From assembly GCF_020923495.1 (NCBI RefSeq), contig NZ_CP064048.1:1676501-1740500 (forward strand): a stretch of DNA of 64,000 bases, given 5' to 3'. Positions 16,323-25,928 of the stretch are shown here, piece after piece. The notes beneath the pieces were generated by a model. It was not told the origin of the DNA, did no database searches, and saw nothing but the letters and a program-made list of their open reading frames with translations. Source of the stretch: Brevibacillus sedimenti (lineage in GTDB: Bacteria > Bacillota > Bacilli > Brevibacillales > Brevibacillaceae). How positions within the stretch are numbered: the first letter of the stretch is position 1; the number at the start of each line of letters is the position of its first letter. The translations under genes were made by a program, and so were the position numbers.

Positions 16323-16955
16323 ATGTTTTATTCCATCTTAGCCATCTTTGTAATTGTTCTCATGATGATCTTTATTGCCGGTGCCAAACTATTTGGTTCA
16401 AAGAAGTTTTCTATTCCTGTGCAGAAGGATTTTGACCCGTTAAACATCGATATAAAAGATATTGACAAGATGACAGATGGTCATGAATTCGAACTGTATC
16501 TCTACCGCCTTTTTGTTGCGTTGGGGTATACGGGAGTCTATAAGACGGTAGGAAGCGGAGATTTTGGCGCTGACCTTGTTTTCACGGATCGTTCCGGAGT
16601 ACGAAACGTGATTCAGGCTAAGCGCCAAGATATCAATAATCCAGTTGGAATCGCTGCTGTCCAACAGGTCTATTCCTCAATGAGATATTACAAAGCAAAA
16701 AAGTCTATTGTGATTGCGTCAACCAGTTTCACAACTTCATGTGAAACGTTAGCGGGCATCAATCACGTAAAATTGTTAGATCGTCAGGATTTAATCGCAA
16801 TTATCAATGCGTTCAAGCAAGGCGATTTGGAGAAAGCCAAGGACATCATAGAAGCGGAACCAAGAATTATTTTGGAATCGTGGTCCGATTATAAGAATGC
16901 GAATCTTGAAGTGAAAAAAGATATCAAGGCTGAAAAGCTGATAAGAAACTTATAA
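16323..16955 (+). CDS. membrane-anchored Mrr-type restriction endonuclease domain protein
   Basis: 210-residue protein with one N-terminal transmembrane segment (FYSILAIFVIVLMMIFIAGA) followed by a cytosolic Mrr-catalytic-like domain. The nuclease signature is GHEFELYLYRLFVALGY then GSGDFGADLVF and VIQAKR, giving the E...D...QxK set of the PD-(D/E)XK superfamily. No methyltransferase lies nearby. Such anchored Mrr domains are found in many Bacillota and their targets are not established. ATG 16323 has TGGAGGAAG upstream. The C-terminal 50 residues are charged and may be coiled. Confidence 0.82.
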   Translation: MFYSILAIFVIVLMMIFIAGAKLFGSKKFSIPVQKDFDPLNIDIKDIDKMTDGHEFELYLYRLFVALGYTGVYKTVGSGDFGADLVFTDRSGVRNVIQAKRQDINNPVGIAAVQQVYSSMRYYKAKKSIVIASTSFTTSCETLAGINHVKLLDRQDLIAIINAFKQGDLEKAKDIIEAEPRIILESWSDYKNANLEVKKDIKAEKLIRNL

Positions 16956-17021
16956 AGCCTCATTCTGGAATTCCTGAACAAGTATAAAAGAAAGCGCGAA
17001 AAATAACGCGACTGCAAACAA

Positions 17022-17060
17022 ACCAACCCCCGTGTGACAGAATGTCGTACGGGGGTTGGT
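17022..17060. terminator. long hairpin between Mrr-like gene and regulator
   Basis: ACCAACCCCCGT (17022-17033) pairs perfectly with ACGGGGGTTGGT (17049-17060), and GAC/GTC extend the pairing inside the loop. There is no T run. The bases after it (GGTGGAGACAAG) weakly resemble the end of the dispersed repeat, which elsewhere also follows such stems. Confidence 0.55.
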
Positions 17061-17235
17061 GACGGTGGAGACAAGCTTTCCGGCTGGCGATTGGCAGGAT
17101 TTTTCAATGCTTCCCGATCCTCAAACATGCCGGAAATACTGTACCATAGGGCTAAGACCTTGATTGCGGCTGCAGGCACGGTTCACCGGTCCACGCCCGA
17201 GCCACAATCGCAGTCTAAAGCGAGGAGTGAGCGCA

Positions 17236-18429
17236 ATGAAACAGGACCCTGTACAGGCGACGTTTTCTCACCTGCTGTTGTCGGGGACGCTGGTGCACGA
17301 AGGCAGTTTTGAAGAGATGCAGGAATCGTTCGGCATCCGGGTGCACCCGCAGGTGGTGATGGTGGTCTCGATCGACCGCTATACCGATCTGGTGATCGGC
17401 AAGCCGTTTCATTGGAGCATGGAGATCGGCCAGCAGGTGGTGGAAGGCGTATGCGAGGCGATCAGCGAACCGTTTGTCTGGATGTGGGTGGCCGAGGGCG
17501 TTCTCGCAGTCCTGGTGGAACTGGCGCTGCACTCTCCTAAGGAGTCGGGATTCCGGCAGGTCACCGGCCGGATAGCCCGGCAGATTCAAGAACGGTGCAA
17601 GAAGCGCGGAGTAAACGTATCGATCGGGATCGGCAGCTATTACGACAACCCCTACCAGCTTCACTTTTCCTACGAAGAAGCGAAAGAGGCCATGGTGGAC
17701 CGGTTTTTTCAGGGCAACGCCCTCATTTTCCACTACGAAAAGAAGCAGGGACGGGAAGCCGGCTGGGACTCGCCGCTCACGCCGGCAGAGCGGGCGGAAC
17801 TGGTCGCACGCCTTCGGATCGGCGATGAAGAGGGAACGGTCGCGTCTCTGCGGGCGCTGCTGGACAAAATGGCGCAGACGTACCGCCATGACGTGAACAT
17901 GTTCAAATCGGAAGCGGTGGAATTGGTGATTACGATGTCCCGTCAGGTGCTGGATTCGGGGGCCAATGCCGCCCTCATCCTGTCGGAAAACGCCAGATTT
18001 ATTCAGGATTTGTACGTGACCATCCGGTATGACAAGTTCGTGCAAAAAGTATGCGAATACGCCCGCCGCTTGACAGCGTACATGGAGCAAAACGACCTGA
18101 GCGATGTTTCGCCGATCATTCGTCAGGCCGTCCGCTACCTGAAAGAAAACCTGCGCCGGAAGCTCACGCTGGAAGAAGTAGCACAATATTGCTGCGTCAG
18201 TGTGTATCACCTGAGCCGCCTGTTCAAGCGGGAGACAGGCATGAGCCCAATCGACTTTCTCAACAGGCTGCGGGTGGAAAAAGCCAAGTACTACCTGAGT
18301 TCGACCGACTGCACCATCCAGGAGATCGCGGCTGTTGTCGGCTTTCAGGACGCCAACTACTTTACCCGGACGTTTAAAAAGTACGCGAACTGTTCCCCCA
18401 CTGCCTACCGTCGAGCAAAATTGTGCTAA
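17236..18429 (+). CDS. AraC/YesN-type transcriptional regulator
   Basis: 397-residue regulator with a C-terminal AraC domain of two helix-turn-helix motifs: LTLEEVAQYCCVSVYHLSRL, then CTIQEIAAVVGFQDANYFTR, ending in the typical PTAYRRAK. The N-terminal 280 residues resemble the sensory part of YesN-like proteins, with a degenerate GGDEF/CdaR-like stretch (VSIGIGSYYDNPYQLHFSYE). It lacks a recognisable phosphoacceptor receiver domain. ATG 17236 follows GAGGAG. It is 125 bp upstream of the LIV-type importer and hut genes in the same direction and probably controls them. Confidence 0.88.
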   Translation: MKQDPVQATFSHLLLSGTLVHEGSFEEMQESFGIRVHPQVVMVVSIDRYTDLVIGKPFHWSMEIGQQVVEGVCEAISEPFVWMWVAEGVLAVLVELALHSPKESGFRQVTGRIARQIQERCKKRGVNVSIGIGSYYDNPYQLHFSYEEAKEAMVDRFFQGNALIFHYEKKQGREAGWDSPLTPAERAELVARLRIGDEEGTVASLRALLDKMAQTYRHDVNMFKSEAVELVITMSRQVLDSGANAALILSENARFIQDLYVTIRYDKFVQKVCEYARRLTAYMEQNDLSDVSPIIRQAVRYLKENLRRKLTLEEVAQYCCVSVYHLSRLFKRETGMSPIDFLNRLRVEKAKYYLSSTDCTIQEIAAVVGFQDANYFTRTFKKYANCSPTAYRRAKLC

Positions 18430-18553
18430 CAGTTGACAATATCGCCTAGTGGAGAGGACCAATCAATGCAGTAGAATACGAGATAACGACATCGCGTAAG
18501 ACTCAGATAATTCGCAGTAGGGCGAGTTGTCGGAAAACAATAGAGGGGGTCGC

Positions 18554-19726
18554 GTGAGTTTGAGAAAAGCTTCGTTGTTGCTGACGGGATTGGTAAGTTT
18601 GGCTCTGATTGTAAGCGCTTGCGGAGGGAACAGTTCTGGCAGTGGCGGCACAGGAGGTTCTGGCGGCGGTGGCGATACGATTAAAATCGGCTGGTTCGGC
18701 CCGCTGACCGGCCCCACAGCGACCGACGGGACGCACAGCCGTGATGCCGCGTTGCTTGCTGTGGAGCAGGTCAATGCGGCAGGCGGGATTGACGGGAAAA
18801 AGGTGGAACTGATTGCTGAAGACGATCAGGGCAAGCCGGAAGAGGCGCTCAAAGCTGTGCAAAAGTTGATCAACAGCAACAAGGTGGTGGCAATCGTCGG
18901 AGGAGCGTACAGCGGCCCCTCGAAGACGGTAGCGCCCAAGGTACAGGAAGCGAAAGTACCCATGACAGTTGCGTACGCAGTTCACCCGGAGATTACCAAC
19001 GGCGGGGATTACGTAAACCGGATCATCTACACCGGCCCGATCCAGGGGAAAGCTATGGCTGATTACGCCGTCAACGATCTGGGCAAGAAAAAGTTCGCTG
19101 TGCTGTATGTGGACATCGACTACGGCCAGTCCATCTTCGGCGCATTCAAGGAAGAGGCGAAGAAACTGGGGGCGGACATCGTCATTGACCGTCCGTTCAA
19201 GATGGGGGACAAGGACTTCAGCTCTCTTTTGACTGCGGTCAAGGCAGCCAACCCGGATGCCTTGTATATCGTCGGGTACTATAATGAGGCGGCCGCGATT
19301 GTAAAGCAGGCCAGGGAAGCGGGGATCACCGCCCAACTGCTCGGGGTGGACGGGTTTGATTCGCCCAAGTATCTGGAGCTCGGAAAAGAAAATACGGAAG
19401 ATTCGGTCTTCACGACGTCGTTCTACACCACCGACCAGCGCGAGGTCGTGCAGAAGTTTGTGAAAGCGTGGAAGGAGAAGTATCAGGGAGAACCGGACAT
19501 GCTTTCCTCGCAAAGCTACGACGCCGCCATGGTGATTCTTGAGGCGCTCAAGAAAGCGGGCCCGGACCGCGAGAAACTGGCACAAGCGATCAACGAGACG
19601 AAGGACTTTGAGGGCACGTCGGGCAAGATCTCCTTCGGCCCTGATCACGAGGTGATCAAGCCGGTCATCTTCATGACGGTGAAGGATGGCACGTTCCAGT
19701 TTGTCACATCCAAGGTGTACCACTAA
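18554..19726 (+). CDS. ABC transporter substrate-binding lipoprotein (LivK type)
   Basis: 390-residue extracellular ligand-binding lipoprotein of the branched-chain amino acid (LIV) family. The signal peptide ends in the lipobox LIVSAC with Cys 23, followed by a Gly/Ser linker. The mature part has IKIGWFGPLTGPTA, VNAAGGIDGKKVELIAEDDQ and VAIVGGAYSG, all typical of the family. A GTG start at 18554 with AGAGGGGG upstream gives a normal signal peptide; the frame opens at 18527. It heads a cluster of permease, ATPase and hutGUI genes. The ligand may be histidine, urocanate or another amino acid rather than leucine/isoleucine/valine, judging from the neighbours. Confidence 0.9.
   Translation: MSLRKASLLLTGLVSLALIVSACGGNSSGSGGTGGSGGGGDTIKIGWFGPLTGPTATDGTHSRDAALLAVEQVNAAGGIDGKKVELIAEDDQGKPEEALKAVQKLINSNKVVAIVGGAYSGPSKTVAPKVQEAKVPMTVAYAVHPEITNGGDYVNRIIYTGPIQGKAMADYAVNDLGKKKFAVLYVDIDYGQSIFGAFKEEAKKLGADIVIDRPFKMGDKDFSSLLTAVKAANPDALYIVGYYNEAAAIVKQAREAGITAQLLGVDGFDSPKYLELGKENTEDSVFTTSFYTTDQREVVQKFVKAWKEKYQGEPDMLSSQSYDAAMVILEALKKAGPDREKLAQAINETKDFEGTSGKISFGPDHEVIKPVIFMTVKDGTFQFVTSKVYH
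18610..18623. promoter_or_regulatory. possible cre box in the signal-peptide codons of livK
   Basis: TGTAAGCGCTTGCG matches the cre consensus except for the last base. It lies 55-70 bases into the livK-type gene, a position where CcpA often acts as a roadblock. Hut genes are commonly under carbon catabolite repression in Bacillales. Confidence 0.4.
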
Positions 19727-19769
19727 CTGATCGTTTTGTCTGAGTTTAGGTTTGGTGTGATATGCAGGT

Positions 19770-19798
19770 GAGGATCGCCCGGTGGTCCTCCTTTTTTT
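19770..19798 (+). terminator. attenuating terminator after the binding-protein gene
   Basis: GAGGATC pairs with GGTCCTC (one wobble) around a short loop and is followed by seven T. Its position between the binding protein and the permease genes would let part of the transcripts stop and so give excess binding protein. Confidence 0.65.
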
Positions 19799-19837
19799 CT
19801 CACAACGTTGACTCTCGCCAGGAAAGGAGTGAGACGG

Positions 19838-20719
19838 GTGCTGGCACAGCAAATTTTGAACGGAGTGGCGCTCGGCTTTATCTACATTTTGGTGTCCGTC
19901 GGGCTGACCATGGTGTACGGGGTATTGAAACTGCTCCACTTTGCTCACGGGGTCATTTACATGGTCGGCGCGTTTGCAGCGATGATTGCCATCACGTATC
20001 TGCACCTGCCGTTTATCCTTGCCATCCTGTTTGCCATGGCGGTGGCTGCCCTGGCCGGAGTGGCGGTCGAGCGCTTTGCCTACCGGCCTCTTAGGGGAGC
20101 CCATCCCATCGCCACCTTGATTAGCGGCGTAGGTGTTGCCATTTTCCTCGAAAACCTGTTCCAGGTGATCTTCACCTCCGATACCCAGGCGTTTCCCGAG
20201 ACGGGTGTCGAGGTGTCCGTCATCCCGTTAACGGAATCGGTCACGTTTACCAACGTGAAGTTGTTCATCATTCTGGCCGGATTGATCGGCCTGGGACTAT
20301 TGTACGCGTTCCTGAAGTGTACCCGGATGGGGATCGCCATCCAGGCAGCCGCTCAGGACATGCGAGCGGCGTCGCTGATGGGCGTCAACGTCAACCGCGT
20401 GGTGTCGGTAACGTTTATGATCGGATCGGCACTGGCGGCGGTCGCTGGCGTGCTGGTCGCATGGAATTTTAACTCGCTCTTTCCCACAATGGGGGCAATC
20501 CCCGGGCTGAAGGCATTCTGCGTGGTCGTCCTCGGCGGATTGGGGTCCATCCCGGGAACCATCGCCGGCGGCCTGATTTTGGGTATTGTGGAATCGCTTA
20601 GCGACGGTTTCATGACCAAAATGGTCGTCGACAAGGATGCGATCGCCTTTGTGATCCTGATTCTGATCTTGCTGTTGAGGCCGTCCGGATTGTTCGGCAA
20701 GCACGTGGAGAAAGTGTAG
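19838..20719 (+). CDS. ABC transporter permease (LivH type)
   Basis: 293-residue membrane permease of the LIV family, with about eight hydrophobic segments. ILNGVALGFIYILVSVGLTM at the start and VVLGGLGSIPGTIAGGLILG near the end (about residues 224-243) are the conserved LivH blocks; the second contains the cytoplasmic loop that contacts the ATPase. The start is GTG 19838, set by GGAAAGGAG at 19821-19829. It follows an attenuating terminator and is followed directly by the LivM-type gene. Confidence 0.92.
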   Translation: MLAQQILNGVALGFIYILVSVGLTMVYGVLKLLHFAHGVIYMVGAFAAMIAITYLHLPFILAILFAMAVAALAGVAVERFAYRPLRGAHPIATLISGVGVAIFLENLFQVIFTSDTQAFPETGVEVSVIPLTESVTFTNVKLFIILAGLIGLGLLYAFLKCTRMGIAIQAAAQDMRAASLMGVNVNRVVSVTFMIGSALAAVAGVLVAWNFNSLFPTMGAIPGLKAFCVVVLGGLGSIPGTIAGGLILGIVESLSDGFMTKMVVDKDAIAFVILILILLLRPSGLFGKHVEKV

Positions 20720-21676
20720 GTGGTGGCGATGGACGATCTCTTCAATCCCTATTACGTTGACATCGTTGTCTTTTGGATGATCTACCTGCTGCTCGGGTTG
20801 GGCCTGAATCTGATCACGGGCTACGCAGGACAGGTGTCGCTGGGGCACGCCGCGTTCTACGGCATCGGTGCCTACACCTCCGCCATCCTGTCTGTGAAGT
20901 ACGGGTGGAATGCCTGGCTTTCCATGGCAGCCGCCGTGGTCGTCACCTTCCTTATCAGCGCGCTGTTTGGGCTTCCCAGCCTGCGGGTACGGGAAGACTT
21001 TCTGGCGATCACCACGCTCGGGCTCGGGCTGATCGCTCAGTCCTTCTTCAAGAACGCGGAGATCACCGGCGGGGCCTACGGAATTGACGCGATCCCGGCG
21101 CCTTCCCTGTTCGGGACAGCGCTGAAAAACACAGGGTACCTGCTGCTGGTGACGGTTGTGCTGATTGCCGCCGTGGTCATCATGAAAAAGATGACCGGGT
21201 CGCGCATCGGCCGGGCCTGGATGACCATTCGTGAGGACGAGACGGTAGCTCAGTCAATGGGCATCAACACGACGTATTACAAGGTGCTGGTGTTTGCCAT
21301 TGGCGGGGCCTACGCGGGAGCGGCCGGGGCGCTGTTTGCTCACAAGGTGTCGTTTATCAGTGGCGAATCATTCGGCTTCACCGTTTCGGCCACGGTACTG
21401 AGCATGGTGGTGCTGGGAGGGCTTGGCAGCATCTTCGGTACCTTCTTTGGGGTAACGCTCCTGTACATGCTGCCTGAGATGTTTCGGCTCTTTGAGTTCG
21501 AACTCGTCGATCCGAAGTACCTCGACACCTACAAAATGATGCTGTACGGCATTCTCATGGTGCTGATCATGCGGTACCGGCCGAAAGGGTTATTTGGCAA
21601 AACCGGCGCAAAACTTGTGAATATTCGCCGGTCAGCGGTCAAACCCTTGGACAAAGGCGGTGATCGGGTTGCTTGA
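20720..21676 (+). CDS. ABC transporter permease (LivM type)
   Basis: 318-residue second permease of the importer. GYAGQVSLGHAAFYGIGAYT (about residues 34-53) is the LivM signature, and VVLGGLGSIFGTFFGVTLLY is the ATPase-contact loop. The start may be GTG 20720, directly after the LivH stop, or ATG 20729, which has TAGGTGG upstream. It overlaps the next ATPase gene by about 17 bp, which indicates tight co-translation. LivH and LivM form the membrane channel as a heterodimer. Confidence 0.92.
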   Translation: MVAMDDLFNPYYVDIVVFWMIYLLLGLGLNLITGYAGQVSLGHAAFYGIGAYTSAILSVKYGWNAWLSMAAAVVVTFLISALFGLPSLRVREDFLAITTLGLGLIAQSFFKNAEITGGAYGIDAIPAPSLFGTALKNTGYLLLVTVVLIAAVVIMKKMTGSRIGRAWMTIREDETVAQSMGINTTYYKVLVFAIGGAYAGAAGALFAHKVSFISGESFGFTVSATVLSMVVLGGLGSIFGTFFGVTLLYMLPEMFRLFEFELVDPKYLDTYKMMLYGILMVLIMRYRPKGLFGKTGAKLVNIRRSAVKPLDKGGDRVA

Positions 21677-22454
21677 TATGCAGGGGATCATCAAGCGGTT
21701 CGGCGGATTGACGGCGGTGGACAATGTCAGCCTCAAGGTCCGCCAGGGAGAAATCGTCGGGCTCATCGGTCCCAACGGCGCAGGGAAAACGACGTTTTTC
21801 AATATTTTGACGGGCATTTACAAGCCGGATGAAGGAACGATCGCATTCGAAGGACGGGAGATTCAAGGGCTGCGTCCCTATCGCATCGCCCGGTGCGGGA
21901 TCGCTCGAACTTTTCAAAATATCCGGCTGTTGAAGGAAGAGACAGTGCTGGACAACGTGAAGGTGGGGATGTTCCACAAAACCGGCGCCGGGCTATGGGC
22001 GTCGATCCTGGGTCTTCGTTCCGCCCGGGACGAAGAGCGGATGGTGACGGAAGAAAGCCTGCGCATGCTGGAGATAGTCGGACTGGCGGGCTGCGAGCAC
22101 GAGCAGGCGGGAAACCTGTCTTACGGCAACCAGCGGCGGGTGGAAATCGCCCGTGCGCTCGTCTCCCGGCCCAAGCTGCTTCTGCTCGATGAACCGACCG
22201 CCGGCATGAACGCCGAGGAAGTGCAGGAGATGATGGGGCTCATCCGCCTTATCCGCGAGCAGGGCACGACTGTCATCCTCATCGAGCACAACGTCTCCAT
22301 GGTTGTCGGCTTGTGCGACCGCATCGCCGTGCTGGACCACGGGGTGAAGATCGCCGACGATGTGCCGGAGGCGGTGGTCTCCCATCCGGCCGTAATCGAA
22401 GCGTACATCGGCAAGGAAGAGGGAGAGGAGGTGGACAGCGGTGCTGCACATTGA
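21660..22454 (+). CDS. ABC transporter ATPase (LivG type)
   Basis: 264-residue ATP-binding protein. Walker A is GPNGAGKTT (about residues 38-46), the ABC signature is LSYGNQRRVEIARAL and Walker B is LLLLDEPTAGMN. The long insertion after the Q-loop and the NLSYG form of the signature are typical of LivG rather than LivF. The start is within the end of the LivM gene (GTG 21660; TTG 21669 or ATG 21678 are alternatives). It overlaps the LivF-type gene by 14 bp. Confidence 0.92.
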   Translation: MIGLLDMQGIIKRFGGLTAVDNVSLKVRQGEIVGLIGPNGAGKTTFFNILTGIYKPDEGTIAFEGREIQGLRPYRIARCGIARTFQNIRLLKEETVLDNVKVGMFHKTGAGLWASILGLRSARDEERMVTEESLRMLEIVGLAGCEHEQAGNLSYGNQRRVEIARALVSRPKLLLLDEPTAGMNAEEVQEMMGLIRLIREQGTTVILIEHNVSMVVGLCDRIAVLDHGVKIADDVPEAVVSHPAVIEAYIGKEEGEEVDSGAAH

Positions 22455-23145
22455 CATGCTGAATGTCTGGTATGGGAGCATTCACGCCGTGCGCGACCTG
22501 TCGCTCTCCGTCGAGGAAGGCGAGGTGGTGACGCTGATCGGCTCCAACGGGGCGGGCAAGACCACGACGCTTAACGCGATCTGCGGGGTGCTCCCGGCCA
22601 AGGGCTCGATCCGTTATGGCGGGAACGAATTAAACGGAGTTCCCACCCACCGCATCGTGCAGGAAGGAATCGTGATGGTGCCAGAAGGACGGCGGGTCTT
22701 TCCCAGGCTGACCGTCGCCGATAACCTCATGATGGGGGCGTATTCGCGCCGGGCTTCCAAAGCAGAACTGGAGCGGGAGATGGAGAGCGTGTTCGAATTG
22801 TTTCCCCGGCTGGCCGAGCGAAAAGACCAGCTCGCCGGCACGATGAGCGGGGGCGAACAGCAGATGCTGGCGATCGGTCGGGCACTGATGGCCAAACCGC
22901 GTCTGCTCATCCTGGATGAGCCGTCTATGGGACTGGCGCCGATCGTAGTGAAAGACATCTTTCAGACGATCCGGCAGATTAAACGGCAAGGCATGACGAT
23001 CCTCCTGGTCGAGCAAAATGCGACGATGGCTCTCTCTGTTGCTGATCGCGGCTACGTCCTGGAGCACGGGGAGATCCGTTTCCACGGAACGGCTGAGGAG
23101 CTAAAGGAGCAGGGCATCGTGAAAAAAGCGTATCTCGGTGGCTAG
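22441..23145 (+). CDS. ABC transporter ATPase (LivF type)
   Basis: 234-residue partner ATPase of the LIV importer. Walker A GSNGAGKTTT is near residues 33-42, the signature is TMSGGEQQMLAIGRAL, and Walker B is LLILDEPSMGLAP. VMVPEGRRVFPRLTV is a typical LivF block. It starts at GTG 22441 within the end of the LivG-type gene. The next gene, hutG, starts 33 bp after its stop, so importer and hut enzymes appear to be one transcription unit. Confidence 0.92.
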   Translation: MLHIDMLNVWYGSIHAVRDLSLSVEEGEVVTLIGSNGAGKTTTLNAICGVLPAKGSIRYGGNELNGVPTHRIVQEGIVMVPEGRRVFPRLTVADNLMMGAYSRRASKAELEREMESVFELFPRLAERKDQLAGTMSGGEQQMLAIGRALMAKPRLLILDEPSMGLAPIVVKDIFQTIRQIKRQGMTILLVEQNATMALSVADRGYVLEHGEIRFHGTAEELKEQGIVKKAYLGG

Positions 23146-23178
23146 TGCTGGATCGTGGTGAGACAAGGAGGGGTTTTA

Positions 23179-24153
23179 TTGAAAAAGAGGATTGCTTTGA
23201 TGAATCCTCCGGAACTGGTGCGCCAGTCCAACTGGCGGGACCGCTATGAGACCAAAGTGGCCCAGTGGCTGACACCGTGGGACGGAGAGGAGCCGATTGA
23301 CGTCGGGTTTATCGGCGTGCCGCTCTCCAAGACGTCGATCAGCGTGTCGGCGGCCTCCATGACGCCCAATGCGCTGCGGGAGCTGTTTCCCACTGTGACG
23401 ACGTACAGCATCGATTACGACATCGACCTGACGGCGCTGCGGGCACGCGACCTGGGGGACGTCCAGATGCATCCTACGGATTTGTACCGATGCCACGCCA
23501 ACATCGAGCAGGCGCTGACCAATGTCTACGAAGCGCTGCCCGACCTGCTCCCGATCATCGCGGGAGGAGACCACTCCATCACCTGCCCGTCGGTCAAGGC
23601 GTTTAAGCGGCGGTTTGCCGGAAAGGTGGGCATCGTGCAAATTGACGCGCATATGGATGTACGGAATCTGGAAGACGGCGGACCGACCAACGGCACTCCG
23701 ATCCGCGGCCTACTGGAGTCGGGGACGGTGGAAGGGAAGCACATCGCCCAGGTGGGAATTCACAGCTTTGCCAACTCCAGGGCGTACAGGGAATACGCGG
23801 TTTCACAGGGCATTACCCAGTTTACCGCCCGGCAGGTGGCCCGGGAAGGGATCGAGCCGCTGATTTACAAGGCGATGGAGATTGCCGGCAGCGGCACGGA
23901 CGCCATCTACGTGACAGTGGACATGGACGTGCTGGATCAGGCGTTTGGACCGGGTGTCCCGGCCATGGTGCCGGCTGGCATGACGTCGTGGCAGCTGCTC
24001 GACGCTGTGTACCTGCTTGGCCAAAACCCGAAAGTCAAAGGATTTGACGTGGTCTGCATTGATCCCCTGCAGGACCCGCGCCGGGCGACGGTTCGTACGG
24101 CGCTGCACGTAATCCTTACGTTCATGGCAGGCGTCATGACGAGAAAACAATGA
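23179..24153 (+). CDS. hutG: formimidoylglutamase (arginase family)
   Basis: 324-residue binuclear manganese hydrolase that would convert N-formimidoyl-L-glutamate to glutamate and formamide, the last step of this histidine route. Metal ligands are visible in [10 protein letters not shown] (about residues 132-141), [10 protein letters not shown] (about 156-165) and VTVDMDVLD (about 244-252). The best start is TTG 23179, which follows AAGGAGGG; the frame opens at GTG 23155. Arginase-family members also include guanidinobutyrase and agmatinase, but adjacency to hutU and hutI supports HutG. It overlaps no neighbour and lies 20 bp before hutU. Confidence 0.88.
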   Translation: MKKRIALMNPPELVRQSNWRDRYETKVAQWLTPWDGEEPIDVGFIGVPLSKTSISVSAASMTPNALRELFPTVTTYSIDYDIDLTALRARDLGDVQMHPTDLYRCHANIEQALTNVYEALPDLLPIIAGGDHSITCPSVKAFKRRFAGKVGIVQIDAHMDVRNLEDGGPTNGTPIRGLLESGTVEGKHIAQVGIHSFANSRAYREYAVSQGITQFTARQVAREGIEPLIYKAMEIAGSGTDAIYVTVDMDVLDQAFGPGVPAMVPAGMTSWQLLDAVYLLGQNPKVKGFDVVCIDPLQDPRRATVRTALHVILTFMAGVMTRKQ

Positions 24154-24173
24154 GGAAAAGGAGAGAGGACCCT

Positions 24174-25838
24174 ATGGCAGAAACCAAGGCACGCATCATC
24201 CGCGCACCCCGCGGCAGCCAATTGAACGCGAAAGGATGGCAGCAGGAAGCAGCCCTGCGGATGTTGATGAACAATCTGGACCCGGAAGTGGCGGAGCGTC
24301 CGGAAGACCTCGTGGTGTACGGGGGGATCGGAAAAGCGGCGCGCAACTGGGAGTGCTTTGACAAGATCGTGGAGTGCCTGAAAAACCTGGAGGGGGATGA
24401 GACCCTGCTGGTGCAGTCGGGAAAACCGGTCGGCATTTTCAAAACGCATCCGCTCGCGCCCCGCGTGCTGATTTCCAACTCCGTGCTGGTGCCGGCGTAC
24501 GCCAACTGGGAAACGTTCCGGGAGTTGGAGCAAAAGGGGCTGATGATGTACGGCCAGATGACCGCCGGCAGCTGGATCTACATCGGCACTCAGGGCATCC
24601 TGCAGGGGACGTATGAAACCTTTGCGGAAGCGGCCCGCCAGCACCGCGGCGGCACGCTGAAAGGGACGCTCACCCTGACAGCCGGGTTGGGCGGCATGGG
24701 TGGAGCTCAGCCGCTTGCCGTTACGATGAATGAAGGGGTGGTAATTGGCGTCGACGTCGATCCGTCCCGCATTCAGCGCCGGATAGACACCCGGTATTGC
24801 GACGTGATGGTGCACGACCTGGACGAAGCGCTGAAGCTGGCCCGGGAGGCGCAGGAACAGGGCAAGCCGCTGTCCATTGGTCTCGTTGGCAATGCTGCCG
24901 ACATTTATCCCGAATTCGTGCGCCGCGGCATCGTGCCGGACTTCGTCACCGACCAGACATCCGCGCACGATCCGCTCAACGGGTACGTGCCCCGCGGCTT
25001 TACGTTGGAAGAGGCGGCCGAACTGCGCAAGAACGATCCCGACAAGTACGTCCGCCTTTCTCGCGAGTCGATGGCGGTGCACGTGCAGGCGATGCTTGAC
25101 CTGCAAAAAATGGGAGCTGTCGTATTCGACTACGGCAACAACATCCGCCAGGTGGCCTACGACGAAGGGGTGAAAGACGCGTTCAACTTCCCCGGCTTCG
25201 TCCCGGCCTACATCCGTCCCCTGTTCTGCGAAGGGAAAGGCCCGTTCCGCTGGGCAGCGCTGTCCGGCGATCCGGAAGACATCTACAAGACGGACGAACT
25301 GGTGCTCAAGTTGTTCCCGGAAAACGAGCACCTGCGCCGCTGGATTACCATGGCCCGCGAAAAAGTGGCCTTCCAGGGCCTGCCTGCGCGCATTTGCTGG
25401 CTGGGATACGGCGAGCGGGTCAAAATGGGTCTGGCCATCAACGAGATGGTGCGACGCGGAGAAATATCCGCACCGATCGTCATCGGCCGCGACCACCTCG
25501 ACTGCGGTTCGGTGGCGTCTCCCAACCGGGAAACGGAGAGCATGAAAGACGGCAGCGATGTGGTGGGCGACTGGGCGATCCTCAACGCGCTGGTCAATAC
25601 GGCAGCAGGCGCCAGCTGGGTGTCGGTGCACCACGGCGGCGGCGTGGGGATGGGCTACTCCCTGCATGCCGGCATGGTGGTAGTGGCTGACGGTTCGCAG
25701 GAAGCGGAAGAGCGGCTTTCCCGTGTGCTCACCACCGACCCGGGCATGGGGGTCATTCGACACGCCGACGCCGGGTACGACAAGGCGATCCAGACGGCCA
25801 AGGAGCGCGGTGTTCGCGTGCCGATGCTGGACATCTGA
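24174..25838 (+). CDS. hutU: urocanate hydratase
   Basis: 554-residue cytosolic urocanase, full length for the family. It converts urocanate to 4-imidazolone-5-propionate using tightly bound NAD+. The NAD-binding region contains [17 protein letters not shown] (about residues 173-189). The family signature [16 protein letters not shown] (about residues 400-415) contains the conserved Cys. [18 protein letters not shown] is another invariant block. ATG 24174 is preceded by AAGGAGAGAGG. It sits between hutG and hutI and is followed by a strong hairpin. Confidence 0.95.
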   Translation: MAETKARIIRAPRGSQLNAKGWQQEAALRMLMNNLDPEVAERPEDLVVYGGIGKAARNWECFDKIVECLKNLEGDETLLVQSGKPVGIFKTHPLAPRVLISNSVLVPAYANWETFRELEQKGLMMYGQMTAGSWIYIGTQGILQGTYETFAEAARQHRGGTLKGTLTLTAGLGGMGGAQPLAVTMNEGVVIGVDVDPSRIQRRIDTRYCDVMVHDLDEALKLAREAQEQGKPLSIGLVGNAADIYPEFVRRGIVPDFVTDQTSAHDPLNGYVPRGFTLEEAAELRKNDPDKYVRLSRESMAVHVQAMLDLQKMGAVVFDYGNNIRQVAYDEGVKDAFNFPGFVPAYIRPLFCEGKGPFRWAALSGDPEDIYKTDELVLKLFPENEHLRRWITMAREKVAFQGLPARICWLGYGERVKMGLAINEMVRRGEISAPIVIGRDHLDCGSVASPNRETESMKDGSDVVGDWAILNALVNTAAGASWVSVHHGGGVGMGYSLHAGMVVVADGSQEAEERLSRVLTTDPGMGVIRHADAGYDKAIQTAKERGVRVPMLDI

Positions 25839-25878
25839 CCGTCTGGGGAAAGACGAGCGAAACAACGCGAAAAAAGCG

Positions 25879-25908
25879 GCATCCCGAGGGAGTTTTTCCT
25901 CGGGATGC
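25879..25908. terminator. hairpin between hutU and hutI
   Basis: GCATCCCGAGG (25879-25889) pairs perfectly with CCTCGGGATGC (25898-25908). The loop holds five T but no T run follows. It ends 3-4 bases before the hutI ribosome binding site and could act as a partial terminator, RNA-stability element or 3'-end block. Confidence 0.6.
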
Positions 25909-25928
25909 TTCCATGGAGGAGAGAAAGC

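Noticed and set aside
18503-20104. 533-codon minus-strand frame opposite livK and livH
   Set aside because: Shadow of the binding protein and permease genes; composition and lack of motifs argue against coding.
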